A stretch of DNA of 64,000 bases from Mesorhizobium sp. (GTDB lineage: Bacteria; Pseudomonadota; Alphaproteobacteria; Rhizobiales; Rhizobiaceae), in assembly GCA_004020365.1 (NCBI GenBank), contig SAQR01000021.1, positions 1 through 64,000 of the forward strand, read 5' to 3'. Below the pieces are notes generated by a model. The model ran no database searches and was not told the origin of the DNA. It saw nothing but the letters and a program-made list of their open reading frames with translations. A program made the position numbers and the translations under genes. Below are positions 1 through 8,791 of this stretch, piece by piece; the first letter of the stretch is position 1, and the number at the start of each line of letters is the position of its first letter.

Positions 1-2
1 TT

Positions 3-215
3 GTTACAGACGGCGGCCATTTTATCCTCGATGCATCTTTTGGCCGCATTCCGGATACAAGAGCGCTTTCGAATGCTCTCCATGCCATTCCGGGCGTGGT
101 CGAGCATGGTCTTTTCATCGGGCTGGCATCAGCGGCCATCATAGCCGGCGACGGCGTCCAAACCGTCCATGCCGCCCGAAAACCAGGGAGTTCTACCGAT
201 CATGACGTTGCATAA
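3..215 (+). CDS. rpiA: Ribose-5-phosphate isomerase A, C-terminal part (cut by window start)
   Basis: Frame 3 is open from the first base to a TAA at 213-215 and encodes the C-terminal 70 residues of RpiA. The stretches [34 protein letters not shown] and [12 protein letters not shown] are characteristic of the end of this enzyme. RpiA interconverts ribose-5-phosphate and ribulose-5-phosphate in the non-oxidative pentose phosphate pathway in the cytosol. The start lies outside the window. The next gene's ATG at 202 overlaps this gene by 14 bases, which suggests translational coupling. Confidence 0.93.
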   Translation, partial: VTDGGHFILDASFGRIPDTRALSNALHAIPGVVEHGLFIGLASAAIIAGDGVQTVHAARKPGSSTDHDVA

Positions 216-768
216 CCGGGTTCGCCGTTTTTCCGCAATTCTGGCTGCTTCGGCCGTCTTTGCGTTTTCATCGCCGGCGTTCTCGCAGGACGTCAGCGAA
301 GGGCATCTGAAGGCCGCCCGCGCCGCAGTCGCGGCGATCGACGCGACGGACCCGTTCGACAACATCCTGCCGCAGGCCGCCGCCGCGCTTCAGCAACAGC
401 TTATCCAAAAGAACCCGGACATGCAGGAACTGATCGGCAGAACGGTCAGCGAAAAGGCTCTGGCGCTGGCCCCGCGCCGCGCCGATCTCGAGAAGGAAGC
501 GGCCTTGGCCTATGCCAAGGTATTTTCCGAAAAAGAGCTTACCGAAATCGCCGCTTTCTACAATTCCGATTCCGGCAAGAAGCTGCTCGACAGCGGCCCG
601 GCGGTGACGCGTGACCTGCTCAAGGCCGCCGAAATCTGGCAGAACGGCCTCGCTCGCGATCTCGCCCAGCAGGTCGGCGAAACGCTGGCCGCGGCGGCAA
701 AGGCCGCAGCACCGGCAAATGCCGCGGCTCCTGCTGATGGCACGCAGCCGGAAGCACCGAAGAACTGA
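202..768 (+). CDS. DUF2059 family exported protein
   Basis: A 188-residue protein with a Sec signal peptide: basic N-terminus, hydrophobic core at about residues 10-25, and an AFSQ-D cleavage region. The mature part is helical, and the segment [19 protein letters not shown] followed by GKKLLDS is the hallmark of DUF2059. The tail is rich in Ala and Pro and is probably disordered. The ATG at 202 was chosen over an upstream one at 169 because the signal peptide begins there and an AGGGAG box lies at 185-190. The protein is expected in the periplasm. The molecular role of DUF2059 is unknown. The gene overlaps the rpiA end and precedes gor, an order I recall from other rhizobia. Confidence 0.9.
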   Translation: MTLHNRVRRFSAILAASAVFAFSSPAFSQDVSEGHLKAARAAVAAIDATDPFDNILPQAAAALQQQLIQKNPDMQELIGRTVSEKALALAPRRADLEKEAALAYAKVFSEKELTEIAAFYNSDSGKKLLDSGPAVTRDLLKAAEIWQNGLARDLAQQVGETLAAAAKAAAPANAAAPADGTQPEAPKN

Positions 769-803
769 GCATATTGCCGGCGGCGTTATCGCTGCTGGAC
801 CGG

Positions 804-854
804 AAAGCCCGCCGCCGTTGCGCGTCCGACAGGATGCGCGGCGTCCGGGCTTTT
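804..854 (+). terminator. Possible terminator between the DUF2059 gene and gor
   Basis: AAAGCCCG (804-811) and CGGGCTTT (846-853) are perfect inverted arms, followed by a short T-rich stretch (TTTTCTTTT). The 34-base interior is GC-rich and partly self-complementary. This resembles an intrinsic terminator, though the loop is long. Confidence 0.45.
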
Positions 855-911
855 CTTTTGGTGGTTTGCAGCCTACTTCTCAGACATTTTTGAAGGGCAA
901 GGAGCCGCACC

Positions 912-2300
912 ATGGCCGTCTATGACTACGATCTTTTCGTCATCGGCGGCGGCTCCGGCGGGGTCAGGGCGGCGCGCATGGCGGCGGCACTCGGCAAGCG
1001 CGTCGGCATTGCCGAGGAATACCGCTATGGCGGCACCTGCGTCATCCGCGGCTGCGTGCCGAAGAAGCTCTATGTCTATGCCTCGCAATTTCCCGAGCAC
1101 TTTGCCGACGCCGCCGGTTACGGCTGGACCGTGCCGCAGGCCAGCTTCGACTGGCAGACATTGGTTGCCAACAAGGATCGCGAGATCAGCCGGCTGGAAG
1201 CCATCTACAGGAAAAATGTCCAAGGCGCCGGCGGCGAGACGTTTCAGTCACGCGCCATGCTGGTCGATCCGCATGCGGTGCATCTTCTAGGCGAGGACCG
1301 CACCGTCACCGCCGACCAGATTCTCATCGCCACCGGCGGCCGCCCGGCACCGCACCCGGCTCTGCCCGGCCATGAGCATTGTATCTTTTCCAACGAGGCC
1401 TTCGATCTCAAGGAATTGCCTGACGCGATCATGATCGAGGGCGGCGGCTATATTGCCGTCGAGTTCGCCAACATCTTTCACGGCCTCGGCGTCGACACAA
1501 CGCTGGTCTATCGCGGCAAGGAGATCCTCTCCCGCTTCGACATGGATCTCAGGCGCATGCTGCACGAGACGATGGAGAAGAAGGGGATAAAAATCCTCTG
1601 CCATGCCGTATCCGAATGGGTCAGGAAGCGTCCGGACGGGCGCCTCGACGCTGTCGTCACCGGTGGCAAGGTGCTGACGGTCGATCAGGTCATGCTCGCC
1701 ATCGGGCGCCTGCCCAACACCGAAAACATGGGGCTTGAGGGCATCGGCATCGAGATGACCAGGACCGGTGCTATCCATGTCGACCAATATTCGCGCACCA
1801 GCATCGACAACATCTGGGCGATCGGTGACGTCACCAACCGTGTGCAATTGACGCCGGTGGCGATCCATGAGGCGATGTGTTTCGTCGAGACCGCCTTCAA
1901 GGGCAACCCGACCGCGCCCGACCATGAAACGATCGCCACCGCGGTGTTCTCGCAGCCCGAGATCGGCACGGTCGGCCTGTCGGAAGACGAGGCCATCAAG
2001 CGTTTTTCCGACGTTGAGGTCTACCGCGCCAGCTTCCGGCCGATGCGCAACACGCTGTCGGGGCGCGACGAAAAGATGCTGATGAAGCTGGTGGTCGACG
2101 GCGCCTCGAAAAAGGTGCTCGGCGCCCATATCCTCGGGCCTGATGCCGGCGAGATGGCGCAGCTTCTCGGCATACCGCTGAAGGCCGGGCTGACCAAGGA
2201 TGACTTCGATCGCACGATGGCCGTGCACCCGACCGCGGCGGAAGAACTCGTCACCATGTATAAGCCGACCTACAGGGTGAGGGACGGCGAACGCACCTGA
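912..2300 (+). CDS. gor: Glutathione-disulfide reductase
   Basis: A 462-residue FAD- and NADPH-dependent pyridine nucleotide-disulfide oxidoreductase that reduces oxidised glutathione in the cytosol. The FAD-binding GGGSGG lies near residues 12-17. The redox-active disulfide is in GGTCVIRGCVPKK at about residues 40-52. A second nucleotide-binding GGGYIAVEFA is central, followed by the FAD segment AIGDV. The catalytic HPTAAEE is near the C-terminus. Length is normal for the family. An AAGGAG box at 899-904 supports the ATG at 912. The CVIRGCVPKK form points to glutathione reductase rather than mercuric reductase, lipoamide dehydrogenase or trypanothione reductase. The gene converges on the ABC exporter gene with only 27 bases between stops. 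Confidence 0.96.
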   Translation: MAVYDYDLFVIGGGSGGVRAARMAAALGKRVGIAEEYRYGGTCVIRGCVPKKLYVYASQFPEHFADAAGYGWTVPQASFDWQTLVANKDREISRLEAIYRKNVQGAGGETFQSRAMLVDPHAVHLLGEDRTVTADQILIATGGRPAPHPALPGHEHCIFSNEAFDLKELPDAIMIEGGGYIAVEFANIFHGLGVDTTLVYRGKEILSRFDMDLRRMLHETMEKKGIKILCHAVSEWVRKRPDGRLDAVVTGGKVLTVDQVMLAIGRLPNTENMGLEGIGIEMTRTGAIHVDQYSRTSIDNIWAIGDVTNRVQLTPVAIHEAMCFVETAFKGNPTAPDHETIATAVFSQPEIGTVGLSEDEAIKRFSDVEVYRASFRPMRNTLSGRDEKMLMKLVVDGASKKVLGAHILGPDAGEMAQLLGIPLKAGLTKDDFDRTMAVHPTAAEELVTMYKPTYRVRDGERT

Positions 2301-2327
2301 CGTTTTGCCCGTATCGTCTGTTCGCCG

Positions 2328-4232
2328 CTATTTCTGCCTGATGCGGCGAGGGAAGCGCAGCCATCTTTCCTCGACCGGCCTTGGTTCCGCGACCGGCCTG
2401 GGGTGCGCGAGGATGGTGGTGAGCTCGACCGGCAGGCTCGGCGCCAGCGGCTTTTTGGTGGCGACGCCATCCGCGATGGCAACGATGCTGTGGTAGAATT
2501 CGGCGCCTGAAAGCGACCTTGGCGGCACGGCCTCGTGCATGATCGAGATCACCGTGACATCTGGACAATTGTCCTTGATCGCTTGATGGAAGGCAATCTT
2601 CCCTTCCGGATCGAGCGCCCCGGTCGCCTCGTCGAGGAACAGCAGCCCCGGCTGCTGCAGCACGATACGAGCGACAACCAGCTTCTGTTTCTGGCCGCCC
2701 GAAAGCACCTGGTCCCAAGTCATTCCGTCACGGCTTTCATCGGCCATGTGTTCGATGAAATCGCCAAGGCCGGCCTTGTGCATCGCCGATGCAACCTGGG
2801 CGTCGGTGTGATCGCGCTCTGAACCCGGCAGGCAGACCAGTTGCTTCAGCGAGACCTGCTGCAGCTTGACCTCCTGGGCGGCATAGAAACTCTCGACCCC
2901 CTCCGGGAAGACGATGGTGCCGCGGCCATAGGGCCACAGACCGTTGATCGCCTTGATCAGCGATGTCTTGCCGCAGCCGGATTCGCCCTTCAGGAACGTC
3001 CACTCGCCACGCCGGAAGCGCAAATTCGCAGCGCTTAGGAAAGGCGTGGCGTCCTCGCCCTGGTGGGTCAGCTCGAGTTTCTGGATGGTCAAGCCGAAAA
3101 CCGGGTTCTGACGGTCGTAGCGGAAATCGGAACAGCCGGTGAGACTGTAAAATTCCTGCGGGTGTTGGACGTTTTCGATCGCGTTGGCGAGTTCGGTCAC
3201 GCGTTGGCTGTTGGCGCGCAGCGCCGCAATGGAAGGCATGACATGGATGAACCACGAACATTGACCGATGAGCGAGTTGACCATCTCGGAGCCGGTTATG
3301 TAGCCCTTGAGGTCGAAACGGTTATGGATGTAGGGCACCAGGCCCGGCGCATAGGCGACAATGCGGGCGCCGATGAAAGTGTAGATCAGCTCGAAAGAAC
3401 GGTAGCTGGTGTTGACGATGTTCAGCCTTGCCCAGGTGCGGTCGATGTCGACATAAAGCCGGTCGTGCATCGTCTTTTGCACATTCTCGCCCTGTGAGGC
3501 GGCGACGTGGAAACTGCGGCGCAGGAACGTGGTCAGTTCGCCGCGATAACTGCCTTCGGATTGCTGCATCCGGATGTTGATCCGTTCCAGCAGCCTGCCG
3601 AGCTTCACCGCGATCCAGGTGTTCAGCGGCACGTATATGGCGACCGCCAGAAACGCCAGGACCGCGCTGCCATAGCTGCCGAGGAACTCCAGCCCTTTCA
3701 CCTCTGCCGAGGATTCAAGCAGTTTCCGGCCGACGAAATAAAGCGATGTGGCGACAGCCATGACCCCCATGGCGAGGCCGATGGCTCCGCCGGTCATGTC
3801 CTTGATCGACTCCTGGACACGCTGGTCGATGTTGTCGGGAGCAGCAGCGCCGGAGGAACCGTGCTGAGCATGGAAATGCGTGTGATTGGTGTCGAGAAGC
3901 GCTGCGTTGAAACGGCTGTCCAGCCAGGCGCGCCATTTGCGATGCAGCGTCGCGGAAACAAAAGTGCGGATGCCGGTAAAGCCCGCGTCCTTGAGCACGA
4001 CCAGAAGGATGAGCACGCCGGCGTTGGTGAGCAGCGATGCGAGCGGCGTGGTGTTTGCGGCATCATGGTAGAAGGCAATCGAATTGACCAGTTCCCCGGA
4101 TGCTTCGGCGAACCAGACGCCGGCCTTGCTGGACAGCGCGGTAAACAGCGCGATGACCAGCGTCAGCGTCCAGGCCTCCACCCAGCGGTCCGAGAACCAG
4201 TAGGCCCGCATCAGTCCCCAGAAGCTGCGCAT
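2328..4232 (-). CDS. SbmA/BacA-like ABC transporter, fused permease and ATPase
   Basis: An inner-membrane half-transporter with about six N-terminal membrane segments (starting MRSFWGLMRAYWFSDRW) of the SbmA/BacA-like type, fused to a C-terminal ATPase. Walker A is GESGCGKTS, the signature is LSGGQKQK and Walker B is LLFLDEAT. Fused relatives (YddA/BclA type) are linked to peptide or very-long-chain fatty acid export in rhizobia; the substrate here is unknown. The frame stays open to a TTG at 4337, adding 35 residues. A Shine-Dalgarno-like AGAGG sits only one base from that TTG, so I use the ATG at 4232, but the intervening sequence looks partly coding and the start is uncertain. An operator-like palindrome lies upstream. 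Confidence 0.88.
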   Translation of the reverse strand: MRSFWGLMRAYWFSDRWVEAWTLTLVIALFTALSSKAGVWFAEASGELVNSIAFYHDAANTTPLASLLTNAGVLILLVVLKDAGFTGIRTFVSATLHRKWRAWLDSRFNAALLDTNHTHFHAQHGSSGAAAPDNIDQRVQESIKDMTGGAIGLAMGVMAVATSLYFVGRKLLESSAEVKGLEFLGSYGSAVLAFLAVAIYVPLNTWIAVKLGRLLERINIRMQQSEGSYRGELTTFLRRSFHVAASQGENVQKTMHDRLYVDIDRTWARLNIVNTSYRSFELIYTFIGARIVAYAPGLVPYIHNRFDLKGYITGSEMVNSLIGQCSWFIHVMPSIAALRANSQRVTELANAIENVQHPQEFYSLTGCSDFRYDRQNPVFGLTIQKLELTHQGEDATPFLSAANLRFRRGEWTFLKGESGCGKTSLIKAINGLWPYGRGTIVFPEGVESFYAAQEVKLQQVSLKQLVCLPGSERDHTDAQVASAMHKAGLGDFIEHMADESRDGMTWDQVLSGGQKQKLVVARIVLQQPGLLFLDEATGALDPEGKIAFHQAIKDNCPDVTVISIMHEAVPPRSLSGAEFYHSIVAIADGVATKKPLAPSLPVELTTILAHPRPVAEPRPVEERWLRFPRRIRQK

Positions 4233-4747
4233 CGAGGAAACCGGTGTCAGGAGCGGTGGCCTTGCGGCGCCGCGGAGGTATTTTTCCGATATTGAATGTC
4301 GCTCTGGTCTACCGACCCGAATCACAATCCCGCCCAAACCTCTTTTAGTTTTGTTACAGACAGTAACACCAATTGATCATTTTCAATTATCTTTTCTCGG
4401 TCTGAGCAGGATTGAACCCCTGGCCGTTGCCATTAAGCAACAGCGGCAACGCCATGCGATGTCGCTCTCGACACATATTATCTCCATAATTTCAATGAGT
4501 TGCTGGTTCACGTATGCAAGCGTCAGCATCTTCCCCAAGGGAAAGCGTTTTGCACAGTTTTGTTATGGAAAGAGCGTGATCGATCGGCCGATTTTATGTT
4601 GCGGAAGACGAATCGACGCAAAGAGGCGCCGTCATCCTTGTTGCCATATCGACTTGGCGGCAGCCGGAAAGTGACCGGAGGGCGTTGGCCTGGAGGGCGT
4701 TGGCTGCTGTGGCGATGTCGCCAAATGCACCTACGGAATGGCGTCTA
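4233..4747. other. Intergenic region upstream of the ABC exporter gene
   Basis: About 500 bases separate the ABC exporter gene from the stop of the DsbA-like gene. The part at 4340-4600 is clearly more AT-rich than its surroundings and probably carries the exporter promoter, read on the minus strand. It contains the palindrome at 4352-4368. At about 4678-4704 there are two near-adjacent copies of GGAGGGCGTTGGC. I see no convincing gene. Confidence 0.5.
4352..4368. promoter_or_regulatory. Operator-like inverted repeat TGTTAC-N5-GTAACA
   Basis: Perfect 6-base arms TGTTAC (4352-4357) and GTAACA (4363-4368) flank a 5-base spacer, 120 bases upstream of the chosen start of the ABC exporter gene and 15 bases from its alternative TTG start. 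Arms and spacing resemble sites bound by TetR-type dimers. No TetR gene lies adjacent, so the cognate regulator is unknown. Confidence 0.5.
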
Positions 4748-5428
4748 TCAGTTGGCTTTCTCCAACTCGCCCCGCGCCTTTGCCGCCGCAACCTGGCGAA
4801 TGGCGTCGGTGAGCGTGTCGACGTCTTGCGCGCCCATCACCGCATACTTGCCCTCAAGCAGGAAGCACGGCACGCCGGTGACGCCCATGCGCGATGCAGT
4901 GGCGATTTCGGTGCGCACCGCCTCGACATCGGCGTCAGTCGGCAACAGCGTCTCGACCACAGACGCATCCATGCCGGCCTCGCGGGCGGCGTTGATCAGC
5001 ACGGCATGGTCGCCGAGATTGGCGCCTTCCTCGAAATTCAACTGGAACAGACGTCGCACCAGCCGGTTCTGCATGACCTCGCCGGCGGCGCCAGCCCAGC
5101 GGATGACGCGGTGCGCGTCCAGCGTGTTGGGCGCAACCTTGATGGCGGCGAAGGCGAAATTGATTCCCTCGGCTTCGCCCAATGGCCCGATGCGGGCGTG
5201 GATCTCGCGGACGCGTTCGTCGCTGCCGAACTTGGCCATCATGTATTCGCGGCGATCCTTGCCTTCGGGCGGGATGGTCGGGTCGAGCTGGAACGGCCGC
5301 CAGCGAATATGCACCTCGACGTCGTTTGCCGCGGCGATCGCCTTGTCGAGCCGCTTCTGGCCGATGAAGCACCAGGGGCAGACGACGTCGGAGACCACAT
5401 CGACGGTAATCGACTTCTCGTCGCTCAT
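4748..5428 (-). CDS. DsbA family (FrnE-like) oxidoreductase
   Basis: A 226-residue cytosolic thioredoxin-fold protein of the FrnE/2-hydroxychromene-2-carboxylate isomerase branch of DsbA. The redox motif CPWC is at about residues 17-20 after a beta strand (VDVVSDVVCPWCFIG). The cis-proline region GVTGVPCFLLEGKYAVMGAQ lies near the C-terminus. The ATG at 5428 was chosen because a GGAG box sits a few bases upstream; the open frame extends to 5542 into the preceding gene. It has no signal peptide, so it is unlikely to act on periplasmic proteins. The gene follows the peptide-binding protein gene by 23 bases on the same strand and is probably co-transcribed with it. Confidence 0.9.
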   Translation of the reverse strand: MSDEKSITVDVVSDVVCPWCFIGQKRLDKAIAAANDVEVHIRWRPFQLDPTIPPEGKDRREYMMAKFGSDERVREIHARIGPLGEAEGINFAFAAIKVAPNTLDAHRVIRWAGAAGEVMQNRLVRRLFQLNFEEGANLGDHAVLINAAREAGMDASVVETLLPTDADVEAVRTEIATASRMGVTGVPCFLLEGKYAVMGAQDVDTLTDAIRQVAAAKARGELEKAN

Positions 5429-5451
5429 CTTGATCTCCTGTTCCAAAGAGG

Positions 5452-7266
5452 TCACTTCGGCTTGCGCCACCATGTCGGCAGTCGATAGCCTGAAATAGGG
5501 GTCTTTCGCGGATGTTCCAGATAGCTCCAGTAGGCGAGCCATTGCTGCGTGTTGTGCTGCATCGGAACCATGTAGTGGCCGGAGATCAACAGCCTGTCGA
5601 GGACCCGGACGGCGGCAACATAATCTTCGCGGCTGCGGGCGTTGAGCATCGCCTCGAGTGCGGCATCTATCGCCGGATCGGCGACGCCAGCAAGGTTGAA
5701 CGAGCCTTCGGCATTGGCGGCAGCTGATCCCCAGCGCCCGAACTGCTCGATGCCCGGCGACAGCGAGTTCTCGAAGCCGCTGGCGCCGATCAGCACCTCG
5801 AAATTGAAACGTTGCTTGCGCGACTGGATCTGGTCGCCGTCAAGGCTGCGAATAGTGACATCTATGCCGATCTTGGCAAGCGTACGCTGGTAGATGGCGG
5901 CAAGGCGCTCCTCATTCTGGGAGGCGGTCAGGATCTCGAAGCCGAACGGTTTTCCCTCGGGATCGAGCAACACGCCATCCTGCAAGGCATAGCCCGCGCC
6001 CTTGAATATGTCGAAGGCAGCTTTCAGCACCTTGCGGTCCTGGCCCGAGCCGTCGGTGACGGGTGGCCGCCAGGTGCCGTCCATGACATCGGCTGGCACG
6101 CGGCCCGGGTAAGGTGCCAGGAGCGCCTTTTCCCTGTCGTCGGCCGGATGGCCGAGTGCCGACAACTCGGAATTCTGCCAATAGCTCATGGTGCGCATGT
6201 ACTTGCCGCCAAACAGGTTCTTGTTGGCCCATTCGAAGTCGTAGAGCATGCCGAGCGCGCGTCGAACCACCGGACTGGAGAACTTCTGCAGCCGCGTGTT
6301 GAACAGGAACCCCGTCACCACCGGCGGGATGCCGGTGTCGAACGTTTCGGCGATCACGTCGCCCCTGTGGAAGGCCGGGAAGTCGAGATCGCGCTCGCGC
6401 TTGACCGGATCGCTGTCGTCGGCGATAGCGCAGATGCCTTTCTTGAAAGCTTCCAGCTTGGCGTTGGCGTTGAGAAAATATTCGATGGTGATCTGGTCGT
6501 AATTGTCGAAACCGCGCTTGGCCGGGATGTCCTTGCCCCAATAATTCGGGTTGCGCTTGAACACGATGCGCTGGCCAGGCGCCACATGCGCCACGGTGTA
6601 GGGACCGCTGCCGATCAAAGGTTTCAGCATGGTCCTGTCGAAGGTCTCCTTGTCGAAAGCGTGCTTCGGCACGATCGGCGTCATCGCGATAACCAACGGA
6701 GTCTCGCGGTTAGCCTTGTCGTTGAATGTAAAGCGCACGCTGCGGTCGCCAATTTTTTCGAGCTTGGCGACCATGCCCATACGGGCGCTGTAGGGTGGCC
6801 GGCCTTTCTCGGTAAAGACGTCGTAGGTGAACAGCACGTCTTCCGCCGTCACCGATTGGCCATCAGACCATTTGGCCCTCGGATCGAGGTGGAATTCGAT
6901 GCTCCTGCGCTCCGGATCCATGTCGGCAGTGTCGGCAAGCAGGCCATAAAGACTGAAGGCCTCATCATCATTGCGCTGCATCAACGGCTCGAAGACGAGA
7001 TTGCCAAAAATCCTGTCGATCATGCCGCGTGCCGTCGTGCGCAGGCTTTTCAGGATGAAAGGGTTGAGATTGTCGAAGCTGCCAACGACGCAATAGGTGA
7101 TGCTGCCGCCCTTCGGCGCATCGGGATTGACATAGTTGAAATGCGCATAGTCGGCCGGCAGCGCCGGCTCGCCCTGCATGGCGATCGCGTGTTTCGGCGC
7201 CGACAAGGCTGGTTGAAGCGAAAGGGTGATAATCGCGGCGATCAGCCAAACAAGAACGCGGCCCAT
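5452..7266 (-). CDS. YejA-like peptide-binding protein (SBP family 5)
   Basis: A 604-residue extracytoplasmic solute-binding protein of SBP_bac_5 type, with a clear signal peptide (GRVLVWLIAAIITLS, cleavage after ALSA). The motifs HFNYVNPDAPKGGS and WSDGQSVTAEDVLFTYD, and the size of about 600 residues, match the YejA subgroup that feeds oligopeptides or microcin-C-like peptides to an ABC importer. No permease or ATPase gene is adjacent, so it must use components encoded elsewhere. The ATG at 7266 has an AAGGAG box 8 bases upstream. A long open extension to 7818 is antisense to the IalB gene and is not used. Confidence 0.92.
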   Translation of the reverse strand: MGRVLVWLIAAIITLSLQPALSAPKHAIAMQGEPALPADYAHFNYVNPDAPKGGSITYCVVGSFDNLNPFILKSLRTTARGMIDRIFGNLVFEPLMQRNDDEAFSLYGLLADTADMDPERRSIEFHLDPRAKWSDGQSVTAEDVLFTYDVFTEKGRPPYSARMGMVAKLEKIGDRSVRFTFNDKANRETPLVIAMTPIVPKHAFDKETFDRTMLKPLIGSGPYTVAHVAPGQRIVFKRNPNYWGKDIPAKRGFDNYDQITIEYFLNANAKLEAFKKGICAIADDSDPVKRERDLDFPAFHRGDVIAETFDTGIPPVVTGFLFNTRLQKFSSPVVRRALGMLYDFEWANKNLFGGKYMRTMSYWQNSELSALGHPADDREKALLAPYPGRVPADVMDGTWRPPVTDGSGQDRKVLKAAFDIFKGAGYALQDGVLLDPEGKPFGFEILTASQNEERLAAIYQRTLAKIGIDVTIRSLDGDQIQSRKQRFNFEVLIGASGFENSLSPGIEQFGRWGSAAANAEGSFNLAGVADPAIDAALEAMLNARSREDYVAAVRVLDRLLISGHYMVPMQHNTQQWLAYWSYLEHPRKTPISGYRLPTWWRKPK

Positions 7267-7498
7267 GACCGTCTCCTTACCGGGTCGGCTTGATGATTCG
7301 GAGCGCACCCTAACATGAGCCGACCGTCTCCCGGCTAACCGCGAGCTCAAGAATTGCGGGTATCGGGCTGGATTCGGCGTCGCTTGCAGTGTAACACGCC
7401 GTCCGAAGTCATTCTGTTGCCTCATTTCGGCAACAGGTAGCTGGACCACACGGCGCGTAGAAGCCGGTCCCGGGATCATTTGAGAGGAAGTGCACGAT

Positions 7499-8128
7499 AT
7501 GACGAGCCTGAACAGCAACGCGTACCGCCTGTCGGTCATGGCCGCTGGCGTGGTCGGCTTTCTGGGCGCACAGCTTCCCGCTGCTCTTGCGCAGCAGCAA
7601 CAGCAGATTCCGCAGGGCTGGTTCAAAGCCTGCACCAAGCAGGAAGACGTCGATATCTGCAATGTCCAGAACATCACCACAGCCGGCAACGGCCAGCTCG
7701 TCACCGGCGTCAGCCTGATCGAATTGAAGGGCAAGGTAAACCGCAAGGTGTTCCAGGTGACGGTTCCGACCGGTCGTCTGGTTCCTCCCGGCATTGGCCT
7801 GCAGATCGACACCGGCAAGGCGCAGAAGCTCGACTATGTGATCTGCTTCCCCGACCGCTGCGTGGCGGAAGTGCCGCTGACCGACCAGCTGGTCGCCTCC
7901 TTCAAGAAGGGTTCGAACCTGACGCTGACCTCGGTCAATTTCCAGAACCAGCCGAACCCGATCAAGATCGCGCTGACCGGCTTCAGCGGCGCCTTCGACG
8001 GGCCGCCGCTGCAGCAGTCGGACATCGAGGATCGGCAGAAGAAGCTTCAGGATTTCGTTGCCAAGAACAACCAGGATTTCGCCAAGAAGCTGAAGGAAGA
8101 GCAGGACAAGGCGAAGACCGCCAACTGA
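7499..8128 (+). CDS. Invasion-associated locus B (IalB) family protein
   Basis: A 209-residue exported protein with a signal peptide (VMAAGVVGFLGAQLPAALAQ), a short Gln run, then the IalB domain: W-FKACTKQEDVDICNVQNI, with further Cys in VICFPDRCVAEVPL. The paired cysteines suggest disulfides in the periplasm or outer membrane. The tail is highly charged and helical (from about QSDIEDRQKKLQ to the end). IalB was named for Bartonella invasion of erythrocytes, but the family is widespread in non-pathogenic Hyphomicrobiales and its general role is unclear. I chose the ATG at 7499, with GAGAGG at 7482-7487; a GTG at 7490 is possible. A strong terminator follows. Confidence 0.92.
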   Translation: MTSLNSNAYRLSVMAAGVVGFLGAQLPAALAQQQQQIPQGWFKACTKQEDVDICNVQNITTAGNGQLVTGVSLIELKGKVNRKVFQVTVPTGRLVPPGIGLQIDTGKAQKLDYVICFPDRCVAEVPLTDQLVASFKKGSNLTLTSVNFQNQPNPIKIALTGFSGAFDGPPLQQSDIEDRQKKLQDFVAKNNQDFAKKLKEEQDKAKTAN

Positions 8129-8173
8129 TCGCCCCACTGGCGCGACTTGCGCGACCAAGGCGATTGCTCAAGG

Positions 8174-8202
8174 AAAAAGCGGGGTCATGCCCCGCTTTTT
8201 TT
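8174..8202 (+). terminator. Rho-independent terminator after the IalB gene
   Basis: GCGGGG (8179-8184) pairs with CCCCGC (8190-8195) around a 5-base loop. It is preceded by an A-tract and followed by seven T. It lies 46 bases after the IalB stop. Confidence 0.9.
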
Positions 8203-8263
8203 GTTCCGGCCGGCCATTTCTTGATCACATCAGGCCCGCAATCCGTCCCGGCGATCTATCGGG

Positions 8264-8590
8264 TCAATGTCTTGACTGGCGTCTCGGCTCGTAGCGCCCG
8301 TCCGGCCGCTTGTCGAACATCTCGCCGATCTCGGGATGCCGCACCGGTTCGCCAGAGCGGTCCTCGAGCAGGTTCTGCTCAGACACATAGGCGATGTATT
8401 CCGTTTCCGAATTCTCGGCGAGCAAGTGGTAGAAGGGCTGGTCCTTGCGCGGCCGCACATCCGCCGGGATCGCCTCATACCATTCGTCGGTGTTGGCGAA
8501 TTGCGGGTCGACATCGAAAATGATGCCGCGGAACGGAAACAGCCGGTGGCGGACCACCTGTCCGATCGAAAATTTGGCTGTTTTCATCAT
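8264..8590 (-). CDS. hspQ: Heat shock protein HspQ
   Basis: A 108-residue cytosolic protein of the HspQ/YccV family (hemimethylated DNA-binding fold). Recognisable stretches are KFSIGQVVRHRLFPFRGIIFDVDP, EWYEAIP, DQPFYHLLAE and YIAYVSEQNLL, ending with the HPEIGEMF segment. In E. coli HspQ is a heat-induced adaptor that modulates Lon and affects DnaA stability. Two adjacent ATG codons (8590 and 8587) are possible starts, with GGTGAG upstream; a GTG at 8602 is less likely. The gene converges on the IalB terminator and seems to be transcribed alone. Confidence 0.93.
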   Translation of the reverse strand: MMKTAKFSIGQVVRHRLFPFRGIIFDVDPQFANTDEWYEAIPADVRPRKDQPFYHLLAENSETEYIAYVSEQNLLEDRSGEPVRHPEIGEMFDKRPDGRYEPRRQSRH

Positions 8591-8791
8591 GGTACTCACC
8601 ACTAAGTCCTAGAGTGCCGCGCCCCTGGAATGCGCAAAGACTCTCTAAGATCTTGAATTTACGCGTTACGCTTCAAAAAATCGAGCCCGACTTATGGCTG
8701 ATGCATCACCTATTTGGCGCAGACGCCGCATGAATTCAATGCCGAAGCGCTTGACGCCCTGCCAGCTGCGGCCAGCCCGCCCGAGGACGTG

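Noticed and set aside
5812-7293. Long plus-strand frame (493 codons) antisense to the YejA-like gene
   Set aside because: It is the GC-biased shadow of a well-supported binding-protein gene and has no signal or family motifs.
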